The notes under the pieces: model-generated
What the model was told of the DNA's origin: nothing
The model's input: only the letters and a program-made list of their open reading frames with translations
Databases searched by the model: none
From: Streptomyces sp. NBC_01275
GTDB taxonomy: Bacteria > Actinomycetota > Actinomycetes > Streptomycetales > Streptomycetaceae
NCBI RefSeq assembly: GCF_026340655.1
Contig: NZ_JAPEOZ010000001.1
Location: forward strand, 4,030,001 to 4,094,000
Reading direction: 5' to 3'
Length of the DNA stretch: 64,000 bases
Part shown: in pieces, positions 9,432 to 18,188 of the stretch
How the letters are laid out: the number at the start of each line of letters is the position of its first letter
Position numbering within the stretch: the first letter of the stretch is position 1
Made by a program: the position numbers and the translations under genes

Positions 9432-10934
9432 CTGACCGTCCACCACCTCAACCAGCTTCTGCTCGTCTGCTCGCTCGTCCTGCTCGTCGCCGTCGCAGCG
9501 GTCCGGATCTCCTCGCGCAGCGGGCTCCCCAGCCTGCTCGTGTACCTGGGCATCGGCGTCCTCATGGGCCAGGACGGCATCGGCGACATCCACTTCGACA
9601 ATGCCGAGATGACCCAGGTCATCGGCTACGCCGCCCTGGTCGTGATCCTCGCCGAGGGCGGCCTCGGCACGAAGTGGAAGGAGATCCAGCCGGTCCTGCC
9701 GTCCGCCTCCGTGCTGGCGCTGGCCGGGGTCGCGGTGAGCGTCGGCGTCACGGCCGCGGGCGCGCATTACGTGACGGGACTGGAGTGGCGGCAGGCGCTG
9801 ATCATCGGCGCGGTGGTGTCCTCGACGGACGCGGCGGCGGTCTTCTCCGTCCTGCGCAAGATCCCCCTCCCCACGCGCGTGACGGGCACGCTGGAGGCCG
9901 AGTCGGGCTTCAACGACGCCCCGGTGGTCATCCTGGTGGTCGCCTTCTCCACGGCGGGCCCCGTGGAGCACTGGTACGTGCTGCTGGGCGAGATAGCGCT
10001 GGAGCTGGCCATCGGCGCGGCCATCGGCCTCGCGGTGGGCTGGCTGGGCTCCTGGGGGCTGCGGCACGTCGCCCTGCCCGCCTCCGGCCTCTACCCGATC
10101 GCCGTCATGGCGATCGCGCTCACGGCGTACGCGGCGGGCGCGCTGGCGCACGGCAGCGGCTTCCTGGGCGTCTACCTCGCCTCGATGGTCATGGGCAACG
10201 CGAAGCTGCCGCACTGGCCCGCCACACGCGGGTTCGCCGACGGGCTCGGCTGGATCGCCCAGATCGGCATGTTCGTCCTGCTCGGCCTGTTGGTCACCCC
10301 GCACGAGCTGGGCGACGACGTGTGGCCCGCGCTGGTCATCGGCCTGGTGCTGACCATGGTGGCCCGTCCGCTGAGCGTGGTGCTGTGCCTGACGCCGTTC
10401 CGGGTGCCCTGGCAGGAGCAGACGCTGATGTCCTGGGCCGGGCTGCGCGGCGCCGTGCCCATCATCCTGGCGACGATCCCCATGGTGAGCGGCGTGGTCG
10501 GCAGCCGCCGCATCTTCAACATCGTCTTCGTCCTGGTCGTCGTCTACACGCTGATCCAGGGCCCGACGCTGCCCTGGCTCGCCCGCAAGCTGCGCCTGGG
10601 CGAGGACTCCGAGGCCGCCGACCTCGGAGTCGAGTCGGCGCCGCTGGAGAGACTGCGCGGGCATCTGCTGTCCGTCGCGATCCCCGAGGGCTCCAAGATG
10701 CACGGCGTCGAGGTCAACGAGCTGCGCCTGCCGGCCGGGGCCGCCGTCACCCTCGTCGTACGGGAAGGAAAATCGTTCGTTCCGCTGCCGACGACGGTGC
10801 TGCGGCACGGCGACGAACTCCTCGTCGTCGCCACCGACCCCGTCCGCGACGCGGCCGAACAGCGCCTGCGGGCCGTGGGCCACGGCGGCAAGCTGGCCGG
10901 CTGGCTGGGCACGGGCGGACGGGGCGCACGTTAA
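9432..10934 (+). CDS. Cation/proton antiporter, CPA1 type with TrkA-C domain
   Basis: The protein has about 12-13 hydrophobic segments of the Na+(K+)/H+ exchanger family. The functional core includes SSTDAAAVFSVLR and LEAESGFNDAPVVILV, which hold the Asp residues of the ion path, and SWAGLRGAVPIILA. A TrkA-C regulatory domain follows at the C-terminus (LRGHLLSVAIPEGSKMHGVEVNELRLPAG through DELLVVATD), typical of NhaP2/KhtU-like K+/H+ exchangers. The start is uncertain. CTG 9432 gives the natural N-terminus LTVHHLNQLLL and has GGAAGGG 8 bases upstream; an in-frame ATG at 9381 would add 17 non-conserved residues without a good ribosome site. The gene is divergent from the acylase. Confidence 0.88.
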   Translation: MTVHHLNQLLLVCSLVLLVAVAAVRISSRSGLPSLLVYLGIGVLMGQDGIGDIHFDNAEMTQVIGYAALVVILAEGGLGTKWKEIQPVLPSASVLALAGVAVSVGVTAAGAHYVTGLEWRQALIIGAVVSSTDAAAVFSVLRKIPLPTRVTGTLEAESGFNDAPVVILVVAFSTAGPVEHWYVLLGEIALELAIGAAIGLAVGWLGSWGLRHVALPASGLYPIAVMAIALTAYAAGALAHGSGFLGVYLASMVMGNAKLPHWPATRGFADGLGWIAQIGMFVLLGLLVTPHELGDDVWPALVIGLVLTMVARPLSVVLCLTPFRVPWQEQTLMSWAGLRGAVPIILATIPMVSGVVGSRRIFNIVFVLVVVYTLIQGPTLPWLARKLRLGEDSEAADLGVESAPLERLRGHLLSVAIPEGSKMHGVEVNELRLPAGAAVTLVVREGKSFVPLPTTVLRHGDELLVVATDPVRDAAEQRLRAVGHGGKLAGWLGTGGRGAR

Positions 10935-11209
10935 GTGCGCGTTTCGCACCGTTCACACCCCAGCCAATCGGAGGCCATCAGCTCCGTGGTGCTCATTTTC
11001 ACAGGTACGGCGGACATCGACCCCTGTACGATGAAGGCGCACCTTGATCGAACCAACTCTGCCTGACGCAGAGCTGGCGCGACCGTATGGCGGCCGGAAC
11101 GCTTCCTCAGTGACGCCGGTATCTACCGCAGTAGCGCAAGAGGACAGCTCTCGGCGCCCCTCGCCCGCACAGTGGGGTCGCGCTACCAGGCGGCAGAAAG
11201 GCACGGGCC

Positions 11210-12466
11210 GTGGCATCCACGGTCTCCATCGGATACGGACAGCTGCTGCGCACCCGCGGCGCATGGACGTTCCTGCTGCCCGGCTTCGCGGCACGCCAGC
11301 CGTTCGCGATGCTCACCATCTCCATCGTGCTGCTCGTCCAGCACACCACCGGCTCGTACGGGGCGGCGGGCGCCGCCGCGGCGGTCACCGGCGTCTCCAT
11401 GGCGCTGTGCGCGCCCTACAGCGGCCGTCTCGCCGACCGCTACGGGCAGCGCGCGGTGCTGATCCCGGGCGTTCTCGTGCACACCCTGTCGGGCCTCACC
11501 CTGACCGCGCTCGCGCTGTCCCACGCTCCCCTGTGGGCGCTGTTCGCGGCCGCCGCGCCCACGGGCGCCTCGGTCCCGCAGATCGGGCCCATGGTGCGCG
11601 CCCGCTGGGGTGTGACGCTGAAGGACTCGCCTCTGCTGACCACCGCGGCCGCCTTCGAGTCCGTCACCGACGAGCTCACCTTCGTCTTCGGCCCCCTGCT
11701 GGCGACCGCCCTGTGCACTGCCGTGAACCCGGCCGCCGGCCTGGTGACGGAGGCCGCGCTCACCCTGGTGGGCGGTCTGCTGTTCGCCGCGCAGAAGAGC
11801 ACCCAGCCCCAGGTCCACCTCGCCGGGCACGCGCGCGTGGAGCACGCCTCGGCATTGAGCGTCCCCGGCGTGCGCGTGCTGATCGTGACCTTCCTGGGCA
11901 TCGGTTCCGTCTTCGGCGGCATGCAGGTGTCGCTGGCCGCGTTCACCGAGTCGATCGGCGAGCCCGGCCTGAACGGCGTCCTGTACGGCACATTCGCCGC
12001 CGGCAACATGCTCTCCGGCCTGGTCTGCGGCGCCGTCGCCTGGAAGGCCGCCCCGCAGCAGCGCCTGGTCGTCGGGTACGCCGCACTGGCGCTGACCGCC
12101 TCCGGCCTGTGGGCCGCGCACTCGGTGCTCGTGCTGGCCGGCCTCGGCCTCCTGGTCGGCATGTGCATCGCGCCCGCCCTGATCACCGGCTACACACTGG
12201 TCGAGGGGCTGGTCCCGGCCGGGGCGCGCACCGAGGCGTTCACCTGGCTGACCGGCGCGGTGGCGCTAGGGCAGGCGGTGGCCGTGACGGTAGCCGGGCA
12301 GCTGGAGGACCGCTTCTGGGGCGGCGCCGGGTTCCTGGTGCCGATGGGCGGCACCCTGTTGGCCCTGGGCACCCTGTTGGCGCTGCGTTCACAGCTCGCG
12401 GCGCGCCCCCGCGGCCGTACTGTCGCACGTGGCGTCGGTCACCGCGTGCCGGTGACAGTGGACTGA
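11210..12466 (+). CDS. MFS transporter
   Basis: The 418-residue protein has 12 predicted membrane helices and the MFS loop 2-3 motif as YSGRLADRYGQRAVL near residue 70. It resembles sugar- or drug-efflux type MFS proteins of Actinobacteria; the substrate cannot be read. GTG 11210 is preceded by AAAGG at 12 bases. The 275 bp between the antiporter and this gene contain no clear gene. A 15-bp inverted sequence right after the antiporter stop (GTGCG-N5-CGCAC) may be a weak terminator. Confidence 0.83.
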   Translation: MASTVSIGYGQLLRTRGAWTFLLPGFAARQPFAMLTISIVLLVQHTTGSYGAAGAAAAVTGVSMALCAPYSGRLADRYGQRAVLIPGVLVHTLSGLTLTALALSHAPLWALFAAAAPTGASVPQIGPMVRARWGVTLKDSPLLTTAAAFESVTDELTFVFGPLLATALCTAVNPAAGLVTEAALTLVGGLLFAAQKSTQPQVHLAGHARVEHASALSVPGVRVLIVTFLGIGSVFGGMQVSLAAFTESIGEPGLNGVLYGTFAAGNMLSGLVCGAVAWKAAPQQRLVVGYAALALTASGLWAAHSVLVLAGLGLLVGMCIAPALITGYTLVEGLVPAGARTEAFTWLTGAVALGQAVAVTVAGQLEDRFWGGAGFLVPMGGTLLALGTLLALRSQLAARPRGRTVARGVGHRVPVTVD

Positions 12467-12496
12467 TCCCGGGGAATGCGTCAGTATGGACCGTCG

Positions 12497-12523
12497 TTAG
12501 CACTCATTGAGTGAGAGTGCCAG
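12497..12523 (+). promoter_or_regulatory. CIRCE-like operator for HrcA
   Basis: TTAGCACTC, nine spacer bases, then GAGTGCCAG. The first arm matches the CIRCE consensus (TTAGCACTC-N9-GAGTGCTAA) at 9 of 9 positions and the second at 7 of 9, with the exact 9-base spacing. It ends 11 bp before the GTG of the FmdB-family gene, overlapping the region where its ribosome site begins. Confidence 0.85.
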
Positions 12524-12534
12524 GAGGAAGACAA

Positions 12535-12864
12535 GTGCCGACCTACCAGTACCAGTGCACCGAGTGCGGCGAGGGCCTCGAGGCGGTGCAGAAGTTCACC
12601 GACGACGCCCTGACCGAGTGCCCCAACTGCGGTGGCCGCCTCAAGAAGGTGTTCTCCGCGGTCGGCATCGTCTTCAAGGGCTCCGGTTTCTACCGCAACG
12701 ACAGCCGCGGCTCCTCGTCGAGCAGCTCGCCGGCCACGTCGAAGTCGTCCTCGGAGTCGAAGTCCTCGGACTCGAAGCCCTCCACCTCGTCGACGTCGTC
12801 CTCGGACTCGAAGTCGAAGTCGTCGAGCACGGGCTCCTCGTCCAGCAGCAGCTCCGCCGCGTAA
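12535..12864 (+). CDS. FmdB-family zinc-ribbon protein with serine-rich tail (Ruc/Rv0991c-like)
   Basis: The 109-residue protein has an N-terminal zinc ribbon with two CxxC pairs (YQCTECGEG at residues 5-13 and ECPNCGG near residue 26). A disordered tail of nearly only Ser, Lys, Asp, Thr and Pro follows from about residue 58. The same layout defines M. tuberculosis Rv0991c (Ruc), a redox-regulated chaperone controlled by HrcA. The CIRCE element directly upstream fits that regulation. GTG 12535 is preceded by a strong AGGAGG site. A terminator follows the stop. A chaperone role here is inferred from architecture plus operator. Confidence 0.88.
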   Translation: MPTYQYQCTECGEGLEAVQKFTDDALTECPNCGGRLKKVFSAVGIVFKGSGFYRNDSRGSSSSSSPATSKSSSESKSSDSKPSTSSTSSSDSKSKSSSTGSSSSSSSAA

Positions 12865-12880
12865 CCCTTATTGCTTAAGG

Positions 12881-12908
12881 GACCCCTCTGTCGTACGGCG
12901 GAGGGGTC
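12881..12908 (+). terminator. Terminator of the zinc-ribbon gene
   Basis: GACCCCTC and GAGGGGTC form a perfect 8-bp stem with a 12-base loop, starting 17 bp after the stop and followed by TTCGG. Confidence 0.7.
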
Positions 12909-12983
12909 TTCGGCGTGTCCGGCTCTTTCCTGCCTCTCCGGGGACGGTCCCGCGTGTTTTCGGTGCCAGCTACTGTGCGGGGC

Positions 12984-13817
12984 ATGGCGAACGCAGAGAT
13001 CGGCGTAATCGGCGGCTCGGGCTTCTACTCGTTCCTCGACAACGTGACCGAGATCCAGGTGGACACCCCGTACGGGTCGCCCAGCGACTCCCTCTTCCTC
13101 GGCGAGATCGCCGGCCGACGGGTGGCCTTCCTGCCCCGGCACGGACGTGGACACCATCTGCCGCCCCACCGGATCAACTACCGGGCCAACCTGTGGGCCC
13201 TGCGCTCGGTCGGAGTGCGCCAGGTCCTGGGCCCGTGCGCCGTGGGAGGCCTGCGCCCCGAGTACGGGCCGGGCACGCTGCTGGTGCCGGACCAGCTGGT
13301 CGACCGTACGAAGTCGCGGGTGGGGACGTACTTCGACGGGCTGCCCCTGCCCGACGGCACGGTGCCCAACGTGGTGCACGTGTCCCTGGCCGACCCCTAC
13401 TGCCCCACCGGGCGCGCGGCGGCTCTGAAGGCGGCGCGCGGCCGGGAGTGGGAGCCGGTGGACGGCGGGACGCTGGTCGTGATCGAGGGGCCGCGGTTCT
13501 CCACCCGTGCCGAATCGTTGTGGCATCAGGCGCAGGGCTGGTCGGTGGTGGGCATGACGGGCCATCCGGAGGCGGCGCTCGCCCGTGAACTCGAGCTCTG
13601 CTACACGTCGTTGACCCTGGTCACCGACCTCGACGCGGGCGCGGAGTCCGGGGAGGGCGTGTCGCACGAGGAGGTGCTGCGGGTGTTCGCGTCCAACGTG
13701 GACCGGCTGCGGGACGTGCTGTTCGACGCGGTGGCCGCGCTGCCCTCGACCGGAGAGCGGGACTGCCTGTGCACGAACGCGCTGGGCGGGCTGAACCCGG
13801 GGTTCGAGCTGCCGTAG
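12984..13817 (+). CDS. S-methyl-5'-thioadenosine phosphorylase family enzyme
   Basis: The 277-residue protein belongs to purine nucleoside phosphorylase family 2, which splits methylthioadenosine (or related nucleosides) with phosphate. It has the phosphate loop IGGSGFYSFL at residues 8-17, FLPRHGRGHHLPPHRINYRANLWALRSVGV, the ribose/phosphate segment VVIEGPRFSTRAESL, and VVGMTGHPEAALARELELCY. In that last segment the usual MTxxPE core reads MTGHPE. ATG 12984 is the only start giving the proper beta-strand N-terminus. Substrate choice between MTA and other nucleosides is open. Three near-identical 11-bp GAGGCGTCGGC-type repeats follow the stop (about 13830-13865). Confidence 0.88.
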   Translation: MANAEIGVIGGSGFYSFLDNVTEIQVDTPYGSPSDSLFLGEIAGRRVAFLPRHGRGHHLPPHRINYRANLWALRSVGVRQVLGPCAVGGLRPEYGPGTLLVPDQLVDRTKSRVGTYFDGLPLPDGTVPNVVHVSLADPYCPTGRAAALKAARGREWEPVDGGTLVVIEGPRFSTRAESLWHQAQGWSVVGMTGHPEAALARELELCYTSLTLVTDLDAGAESGEGVSHEEVLRVFASNVDRLRDVLFDAVAALPSTGERDCLCTNALGGLNPGFELP

Positions 13818-13886
13818 CGCGGCGCGACGGGGCGTCGGCGAGGCGTCGGCGAGGCGTCGGCTAGGCATGGGCAGTGCCTCGGCGGG

Positions 13887-14579
13887 GTGGAACTCATCGT
13901 TCGGGTGAGCGAGTTGTCCACAGCCGCGGGTCTGTCCACCAGCTCCGGCGGGCGGCGGCGGAAAGGCTCATCGTGGATCATCGCGGCTTCGCAGGCCGGT
14001 CCCTCGTCGCAGGTGGTGATCCCGTTGTCCCTTCGTCCTCCCTCCGCTCTCCCCGTCCCTCCGCGGTGCGAGGTGCCGCAGTTCGCCCCCGTGCGGGTCC
14101 GAGGCGGGTGGTACGGGCTGCACCGGCTGGTACGCAACCGTCGGCGGGCCCTCGCGCTGGGCCTCGCTGTCACCGCCGCCGCGCTCGTGGCGGGGGGACC
14201 GGGGAACAGCGGTCCCGCGCGCGGGCATCCGGACAGCGGCGCGCACACCTGCGCACAGCATGCGGCGAACGCCCCCGCCCCCGGGCGCCCCGCCGCCCGG
14301 ACGGTGGCGGCCCCGGTACGGATCGCGGACGCGGAGACCGTACGACTCCTACGGCCCGGCGACCGGGTCGACGTCATCGCCGCCGAGCAGCCGGCGGTGG
14401 GGGACGGAGAAGCCCGTGTCGTGGCGCACGGGGCTCGCGTGTCGAAGGTGCCGGAGCCGCTGTCGGCAGTCGGTGGGGGTGACGGCGGCGCGCTGGTCGT
14501 GCTGTCGGTGCCCCCGTCCACCGCGGCCCGTCTGGCGGGCGCGAGCGCAACGGCCCGGCTGACGGTGACCCTGTGGTGA
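13887..14579 (+). CDS. CpaB/RcpC-like membrane-anchored protein
   Basis: The protein of up to 230 residues has one hydrophobic segment (RALALGLAVTAAALVAGG, about residues 87-104). A C-terminal part follows with TVAAPVRIADAETVRLLRPGDRVDVIAA, which resembles the SAF/RcpC region of Flp-pilus assembly protein CpaB. The first 80 residues are rich in Pro, Ser and Arg. The start is uncertain: GTG 13887 is the earliest in frame and has no strong ribosome site. No other pilus genes are nearby, so the pilus role is doubtful. It lies directly upstream of mscL. Confidence 0.6.
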   Translation: MELIVRVSELSTAAGLSTSSGGRRRKGSSWIIAASQAGPSSQVVIPLSLRPPSALPVPPRCEVPQFAPVRVRGGWYGLHRLVRNRRRALALGLAVTAAALVAGGPGNSGPARGHPDSGAHTCAQHAANAPAPGRPAARTVAAPVRIADAETVRLLRPGDRVDVIAAEQPAVGDGEARVVAHGARVSKVPEPLSAVGGGDGGALVVLSVPPSTAARLAGASATARLTVTLW

Positions 14580-14717
14580 ATCTCATCGTCCGCGTGCTGC
14601 GCGGATTGCTGTCAAGCCCCTCGTTCGAGCTACGGAATTGGACACGCTGGCCTCATCTTGACGTAGGTTGCGGAGCTGTTCGTTCCACAACCCGTAAAAA
14701 TGAGGAGTGTCCCCGAG

Positions 14718-15197
14718 GTGAGCGAGAAGAAGAAGGATCCGAGCCTCTGGCAGGGCTTCAAGGCCTTCCTGATGCGCGGGAACGTCGTCGATCTGGCAGT
14801 CGCGGTGGTGATCGGCGCGGCCTTCACGAACATCGTCAACTCGGTGGTGAAGGGACTGATCAACCCGCTGGTCGGGGCGTTCGGCACCAAGAACCTCGAC
14901 AACTACAGCTCGTGTCTGAAGGACCCGTGCAAGGTCGCGGCGGACGGCACGGTGACGAGCGGCGTGCCGATTCTGTGGGGCTCCGTCCTCAGCGCCACCC
15001 TCACCTTCGTGATCACCGCGGCGGTCGTCTACTTCCTGATGGTGCTGCCCATGTCGAAGTACCTGGCGAAGCAGGAGGCACGCAGGAAGGCGAAGGAGGG
15101 CACGCAGGAGGTCATCGAGGTGACCGAGCTGGAGGTCCTGAAGGAGATCCGCGACGCGCTGATCGCCCAGCGCGGCTCCGGGCACGACGGGCGCTAG
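14718..15197 (+). CDS. mscL: Large-conductance mechanosensitive channel MscL
   Basis: The 159-residue protein opens a wide pore on membrane tension to relieve osmotic shock. The N-terminal helix and first membrane segment (FKAFLMRGNVVDLAVAVVIGAAF) contain the MscL signature. The second segment (LTFVITAAVVYFLMVLPMSKY) and a charged C-terminal helix follow. The periplasmic loop has two Cys (SSCLKDPCK) and is slightly long. GTG 14718 is chosen because GAGGAG sits 10 bases upstream; the ATG at 14700 overlaps that site. Its place near the zinc-ribbon, cyclo-ligase and galU genes matches mycobacterial mscL (Rv0985c). Confidence 0.95.
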   Translation: MSEKKKDPSLWQGFKAFLMRGNVVDLAVAVVIGAAFTNIVNSVVKGLINPLVGAFGTKNLDNYSSCLKDPCKVAADGTVTSGVPILWGSVLSATLTFVITAAVVYFLMVLPMSKYLAKQEARRKAKEGTQEVIEVTELEVLKEIRDALIAQRGSGHDGR

Positions 15198-15303
15198 CGG
15201 GACTGCCCGGTGCCCGGCGCGCGGCGAAGGCGCTGCTCGGAGCGGCCCTGCGGGCGGTGCTGCGCGGGGCCCGCGGGGTTCGGCTGGGTGGGGCCCGCGG
15301 GGT

Positions 15304-15516
15304 TCAGAGGTGGTGGGGCGGCTTCTCGTCGAGGAAGCGCTTGAGGTCGGCCGCGCTGTCGGCGGACGCGCCCGGTCGCTCGCCCCACCCGCGGTCCGTG
15401 TCGTCCGAGGACTGCTGGTCCAGCGGGTCGTCGAAGATCAGCGCGGCTTTCGGCCCACGCGGCTCACGTGGCTCGTTCGGGTCACGCGGGTCGGGGGCGG
15501 CGGCAGGGGTGCTCAT
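15304..15516 (-). CDS. Small conserved hydrophilic protein, function unknown
   Basis: The 70-residue protein is acidic and Pro-rich (DPRDPNEPREPRGPK), then has KAALIFDDPLDQQSSDD and ends ADLKRFLDEKPPHHL. It has no membrane segment or known motif. It lies between mscL and the LtrA gene, facing left. The GGAGG sequence is only one base from the ATG, so the start may be less certain than the frame. The ordered C-terminal LKRFLDEKP suggests a genuine small protein rather than noise. Confidence 0.6.
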   Translation of the reverse strand: MSTPAAAPDPRDPNEPREPRGPKAALIFDDPLDQQSSDDTDRGWGERPGASADSAADLKRFLDEKPPHHL

Positions 15517-15572
15517 GCCTCCAGGGTACGGTCAGCGCGATTTTCCGGCGGTTATCTGTTGTGCTGGGGCCC

Positions 15573-16781
15573 ATGACGTCCAGCCACGACTCCACCGCAC
15601 CGCTGCGCAGGCTCACCGCGCGCGGGCCGGGCGAGGCGCATCGGGTCGCCTCGCCGCTCGAGCTCTTCTTCGACCTGTGCTTCGTCGTGGCCATCGCCCA
15701 GGCGGGCGTCCAACTGGTGCACGCCGTGGCCGAGTCCCACGCGGGCGAGGGAATCCTCAACTACGCGATGGTCTTCTTCGCCATCTGGTGGGCCTGGATG
15801 AACTTCACCTGGTTCGCCTCGGCGTACGACAACGACGACATCCTGTACCGGCTCGTCACGCTGCTGCAGATCGCCGGCGTCCTGATCCTCGCGGCGGGGG
15901 TCTCCCGGGCGTTCGAGGACCACGAGTTCGTGGCCGTCTGGTTGGGCTACGCGATCATGAGGTTCGCGTTGAGCTCGCAGTGGCTGCGGGTCGCGTGGTC
16001 GGCCGAGGGCGCGGAGCGGACGATGGCGCTGCGGTACGTGGGCGGGGTGCTGATATGCCAGGTCGGCTGGCTGGGGCTGCTGCTCCTGCCCGAGGACGGC
16101 AGGCTGTGGCTGTTCTTGGTGATGGCGCTGTTGGAGATGTGCGTGCCGCTGTACGCGGAGAAGGATCATCCGACCTCCTGGCATCCGCATCACATCTCGG
16201 AGCGCTACGGGCTGTTCACCATCATCGTGCTGGGCGAGACGATCGCCGCGGCCACGGTCGCCGTGAAGTCGGGCTTCGACGAGAACGACGAGTTGGGCAA
16301 GGTGCTGCCGATCGCTGCGGGCGGCCTGTTGACCATCTTCGCGGCCTGGTGGATCTACTTCGTGGTGCCCATCCACGGTCATCTGCGCTCCAGCAGGCAG
16401 GCGTTCCTGTGGGGCTACGGCCACTACGTCGTCTTCGCCTCGGCGGCGGCGATCGGGGCGGGTCTGGAGGTGGCGGTCGAGCAGGCGGTGGGTCAGGCCT
16501 CGATCTCGACGCTCGCCGCGTCGGCCGCCGTGACCCTGCCGACGGCGCTGTACCTGATCGCCGTCTGGGCGCTGCACGCCCGCCACTACAAGGTGGGCCC
16601 TGCCCAGCAGGCGGTGCTGCCGGTCACCGCGCTGCTGGTGGTCTGCTGCACCTTCCTGGGCGGCTGGGCGGTCCTCGCGGCCGGCCTGGTGTCGGCGCTG
16701 GCGGTGGCGACCGGGGTGACGCTGACGGCGCGCGCCGCCGCACGGGAGGGCGCGGCGCGGACTTCGAGCGCGGCGGTGTGA
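15573..16781 (+). CDS. Low temperature requirement protein A (LtrA) family membrane protein
   Basis: The 402-residue protein has about 11 hydrophobic segments. It carries the LtrA signature RVASPLELFFDLCFVVAIAQ near residue 28, MVFFAIWWAWMNFTWFASAYDNDD near residue 70, and HHISERYGLFTIIVLGETI near residue 210. The molecular function of LtrA is not established; the name comes from cold growth in Listeria. ATG 15573 is chosen because the upstream frame has no family similarity. Confidence 0.88.
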   Translation: MTSSHDSTAPLRRLTARGPGEAHRVASPLELFFDLCFVVAIAQAGVQLVHAVAESHAGEGILNYAMVFFAIWWAWMNFTWFASAYDNDDILYRLVTLLQIAGVLILAAGVSRAFEDHEFVAVWLGYAIMRFALSSQWLRVAWSAEGAERTMALRYVGGVLICQVGWLGLLLLPEDGRLWLFLVMALLEMCVPLYAEKDHPTSWHPHHISERYGLFTIIVLGETIAAATVAVKSGFDENDELGKVLPIAAGGLLTIFAAWWIYFVVPIHGHLRSSRQAFLWGYGHYVVFASAAAIGAGLEVAVEQAVGQASISTLAASAAVTLPTALYLIAVWALHARHYKVGPAQQAVLPVTALLVVCCTFLGGWAVLAAGLVSALAVATGVTLTARAAAREGAARTSSAAV

Positions 16782-16822
16782 CACCCACCGTGCGCGGTGC
16801 GGACTGGGCGAGACTGGCCGGC

Positions 16823-17872
16823 ATGACAGTTGACGCTCTGACGGACGTCGCCGGCCTCCGGGTGGGACACGCCACCCGCACCGGCGACGGTTGGCTCACC
16901 GGCACCACGGTCGTGCTCGCCCCCGAGGGTGGGGCGGTGGCTGCGGTGGACGTGCGCGGCGGCGGCCCCGGCACGAAGGAGACCGACGCCCTGGATCCGC
17001 GCAACGTGGTGCAGCGGGTCGAGGCGATCGTGCTGACCGGCGGCAGCGCCTACGGGCTCGACGCGGCGTCCGGTGTGATGGCCTGGCTGGAGGAGCAGCG
17101 GCGCGGGGTGCGGGTCGGGCCCGATCCGGCGCACGTCGTGCCGGTGGTGCCCGCTGCCTGCGTATTCGACCTGGGGCGGGGCGGCGACTTCCGGGCCCGC
17201 CCGGACGCGGCCACCGGCCGGGCCGCGGTCGAGGCGGCCGCGGCGACCGAGTTCGGTGCGCGGGTGCGGCAGGGGTGCGTGGGCGCCGGGACGGGCACGG
17301 TGGCCGGGGCGATGAAGGGCGGGGTGGGCAGCGCCTCCGTCGTCTTGGACTCGGGGGTAACGGTGGCCGCGCTGGTGGTGGCCAACGCGGCGGGGTCGGT
17401 GACGGATCCCGAGACGGGCGTGCTCTACGGGGAGTTGTTCCAGGGGCGCGTCGAGTACCCGGAGGCGCGGGTGCACGAGGCCGCGCGCCGGCGCATCGCC
17501 GAGGCCGCCGCGAAGAACCCGCTTCCCCCGCTGAACACGACCCTGGCGGTGGTCGCCACCGACGCGGACCTGTCGAAGGCGCAGGCTCAGAAGCTGGCGG
17601 GCACGGCGCACGACGGCATCGCGCGTGCCGTACGGCCGGTGCACCTGCTCAACGACGGGGACACCGTGTTCGCCCTGGCCACGGGTGAGCGCCCGCTCGA
17701 CCGTGAGCACCCGCTCGCCCTGAACGACATCCTCGCCGCGGGCGCGGACATGGTGACCCGCGCGATCGTACGAGCCGTACGCGCCGCGGAGCCGGTGGAC
17801 GGACCGGGCGGGGCGTGGCCGTCCTACTCGGAGTTGTACGGGGGCGGTGGAGAGGGGCGGGTGCATGGTTGA
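16823..17872 (+). CDS. P1 family peptidase (DmpA/BapA-like, Ntn-type)
   Basis: The 349-residue protein belongs to the self-processing S58/P1 aminopeptidase family, which releases N-terminal residues, including beta- and D-amino acids in some members. It starts [13 protein letters not shown], then has [22 protein letters not shown] and [23 protein letters not shown]. The Gly-Ser in GGVGSASV is the presumed cleavage site and nucleophile (near residue 172). It ends with a [22 protein letters not shown] region. ATG 16823 follows the LtrA stop by 41 bp. A very long open frame runs upstream in phase, but the family N-terminus fits only this ATG. Confidence 0.88.
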   Translation: MTVDALTDVAGLRVGHATRTGDGWLTGTTVVLAPEGGAVAAVDVRGGGPGTKETDALDPRNVVQRVEAIVLTGGSAYGLDAASGVMAWLEEQRRGVRVGPDPAHVVPVVPAACVFDLGRGGDFRARPDAATGRAAVEAAAATEFGARVRQGCVGAGTGTVAGAMKGGVGSASVVLDSGVTVAALVVANAAGSVTDPETGVLYGELFQGRVEYPEARVHEAARRRIAEAAAKNPLPPLNTTLAVVATDADLSKAQAQKLAGTAHDGIARAVRPVHLLNDGDTVFALATGERPLDREHPLALNDILAAGADMVTRAIVRAVRAAEPVDGPGGAWPSYSELYGGGGEGRVHG

Positions 17873-17882
17873 CGCCCCAGCG

Positions 17883-18022
17883 TCATTCCCCCGGGCCGAC
17901 CACCCAGAAGACCTCGCCCGGCTCTCCTGGGCGTCGGCGCCGGAGGACCGCCACTCCACCACTCCACACGCCGCCCCGACGACCACAGCCACGTACCCCA
18001 CGAACAGGAGCCGGTCAGTCAC
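17883..18022 (-). pseudogene. Possible small membrane protein with a one-base deletion
   Basis: From ATG 18022 the frame reads [24 protein letters not shown], a clean single membrane helix. It then runs on without stop into antisense of the P1 peptidase. Shifting one base after VEW gives [19 protein letters not shown] and a stop at 17883, a natural-looking polar tail. This suggests a protein of about 46 residues interrupted by one missing base. It is also possible that no gene exists. The remaining DNA between 17873 and 18188 shows no other gene. Confidence 0.3.
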
Positions 18023-18188
18023 ACGGACAAGTGTGCGGGCGCAGGAGCGCCGAGCAACAGGGGTTCCACGGCGTCCCCGTATGTCACGGCGTCTCTGTAA
18101 GCCACGGCGTCCCCCGCAGTCGGGTCGCGTCGGGCCGGGCCGCGAAAACCGTTTCGAGCGCCGTGGCGGTCGCTTCTACCGTGACCTG

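Noticed and set aside
14573..17872. A continuous 1099-codon open frame on the plus strand
   Set aside because: Only the last 349 codons, from ATG 16823, read as a real protein (P1 peptidase). The upstream part overlaps mscL and the LtrA gene in another phase and has Arg/Gly-rich shadow composition.
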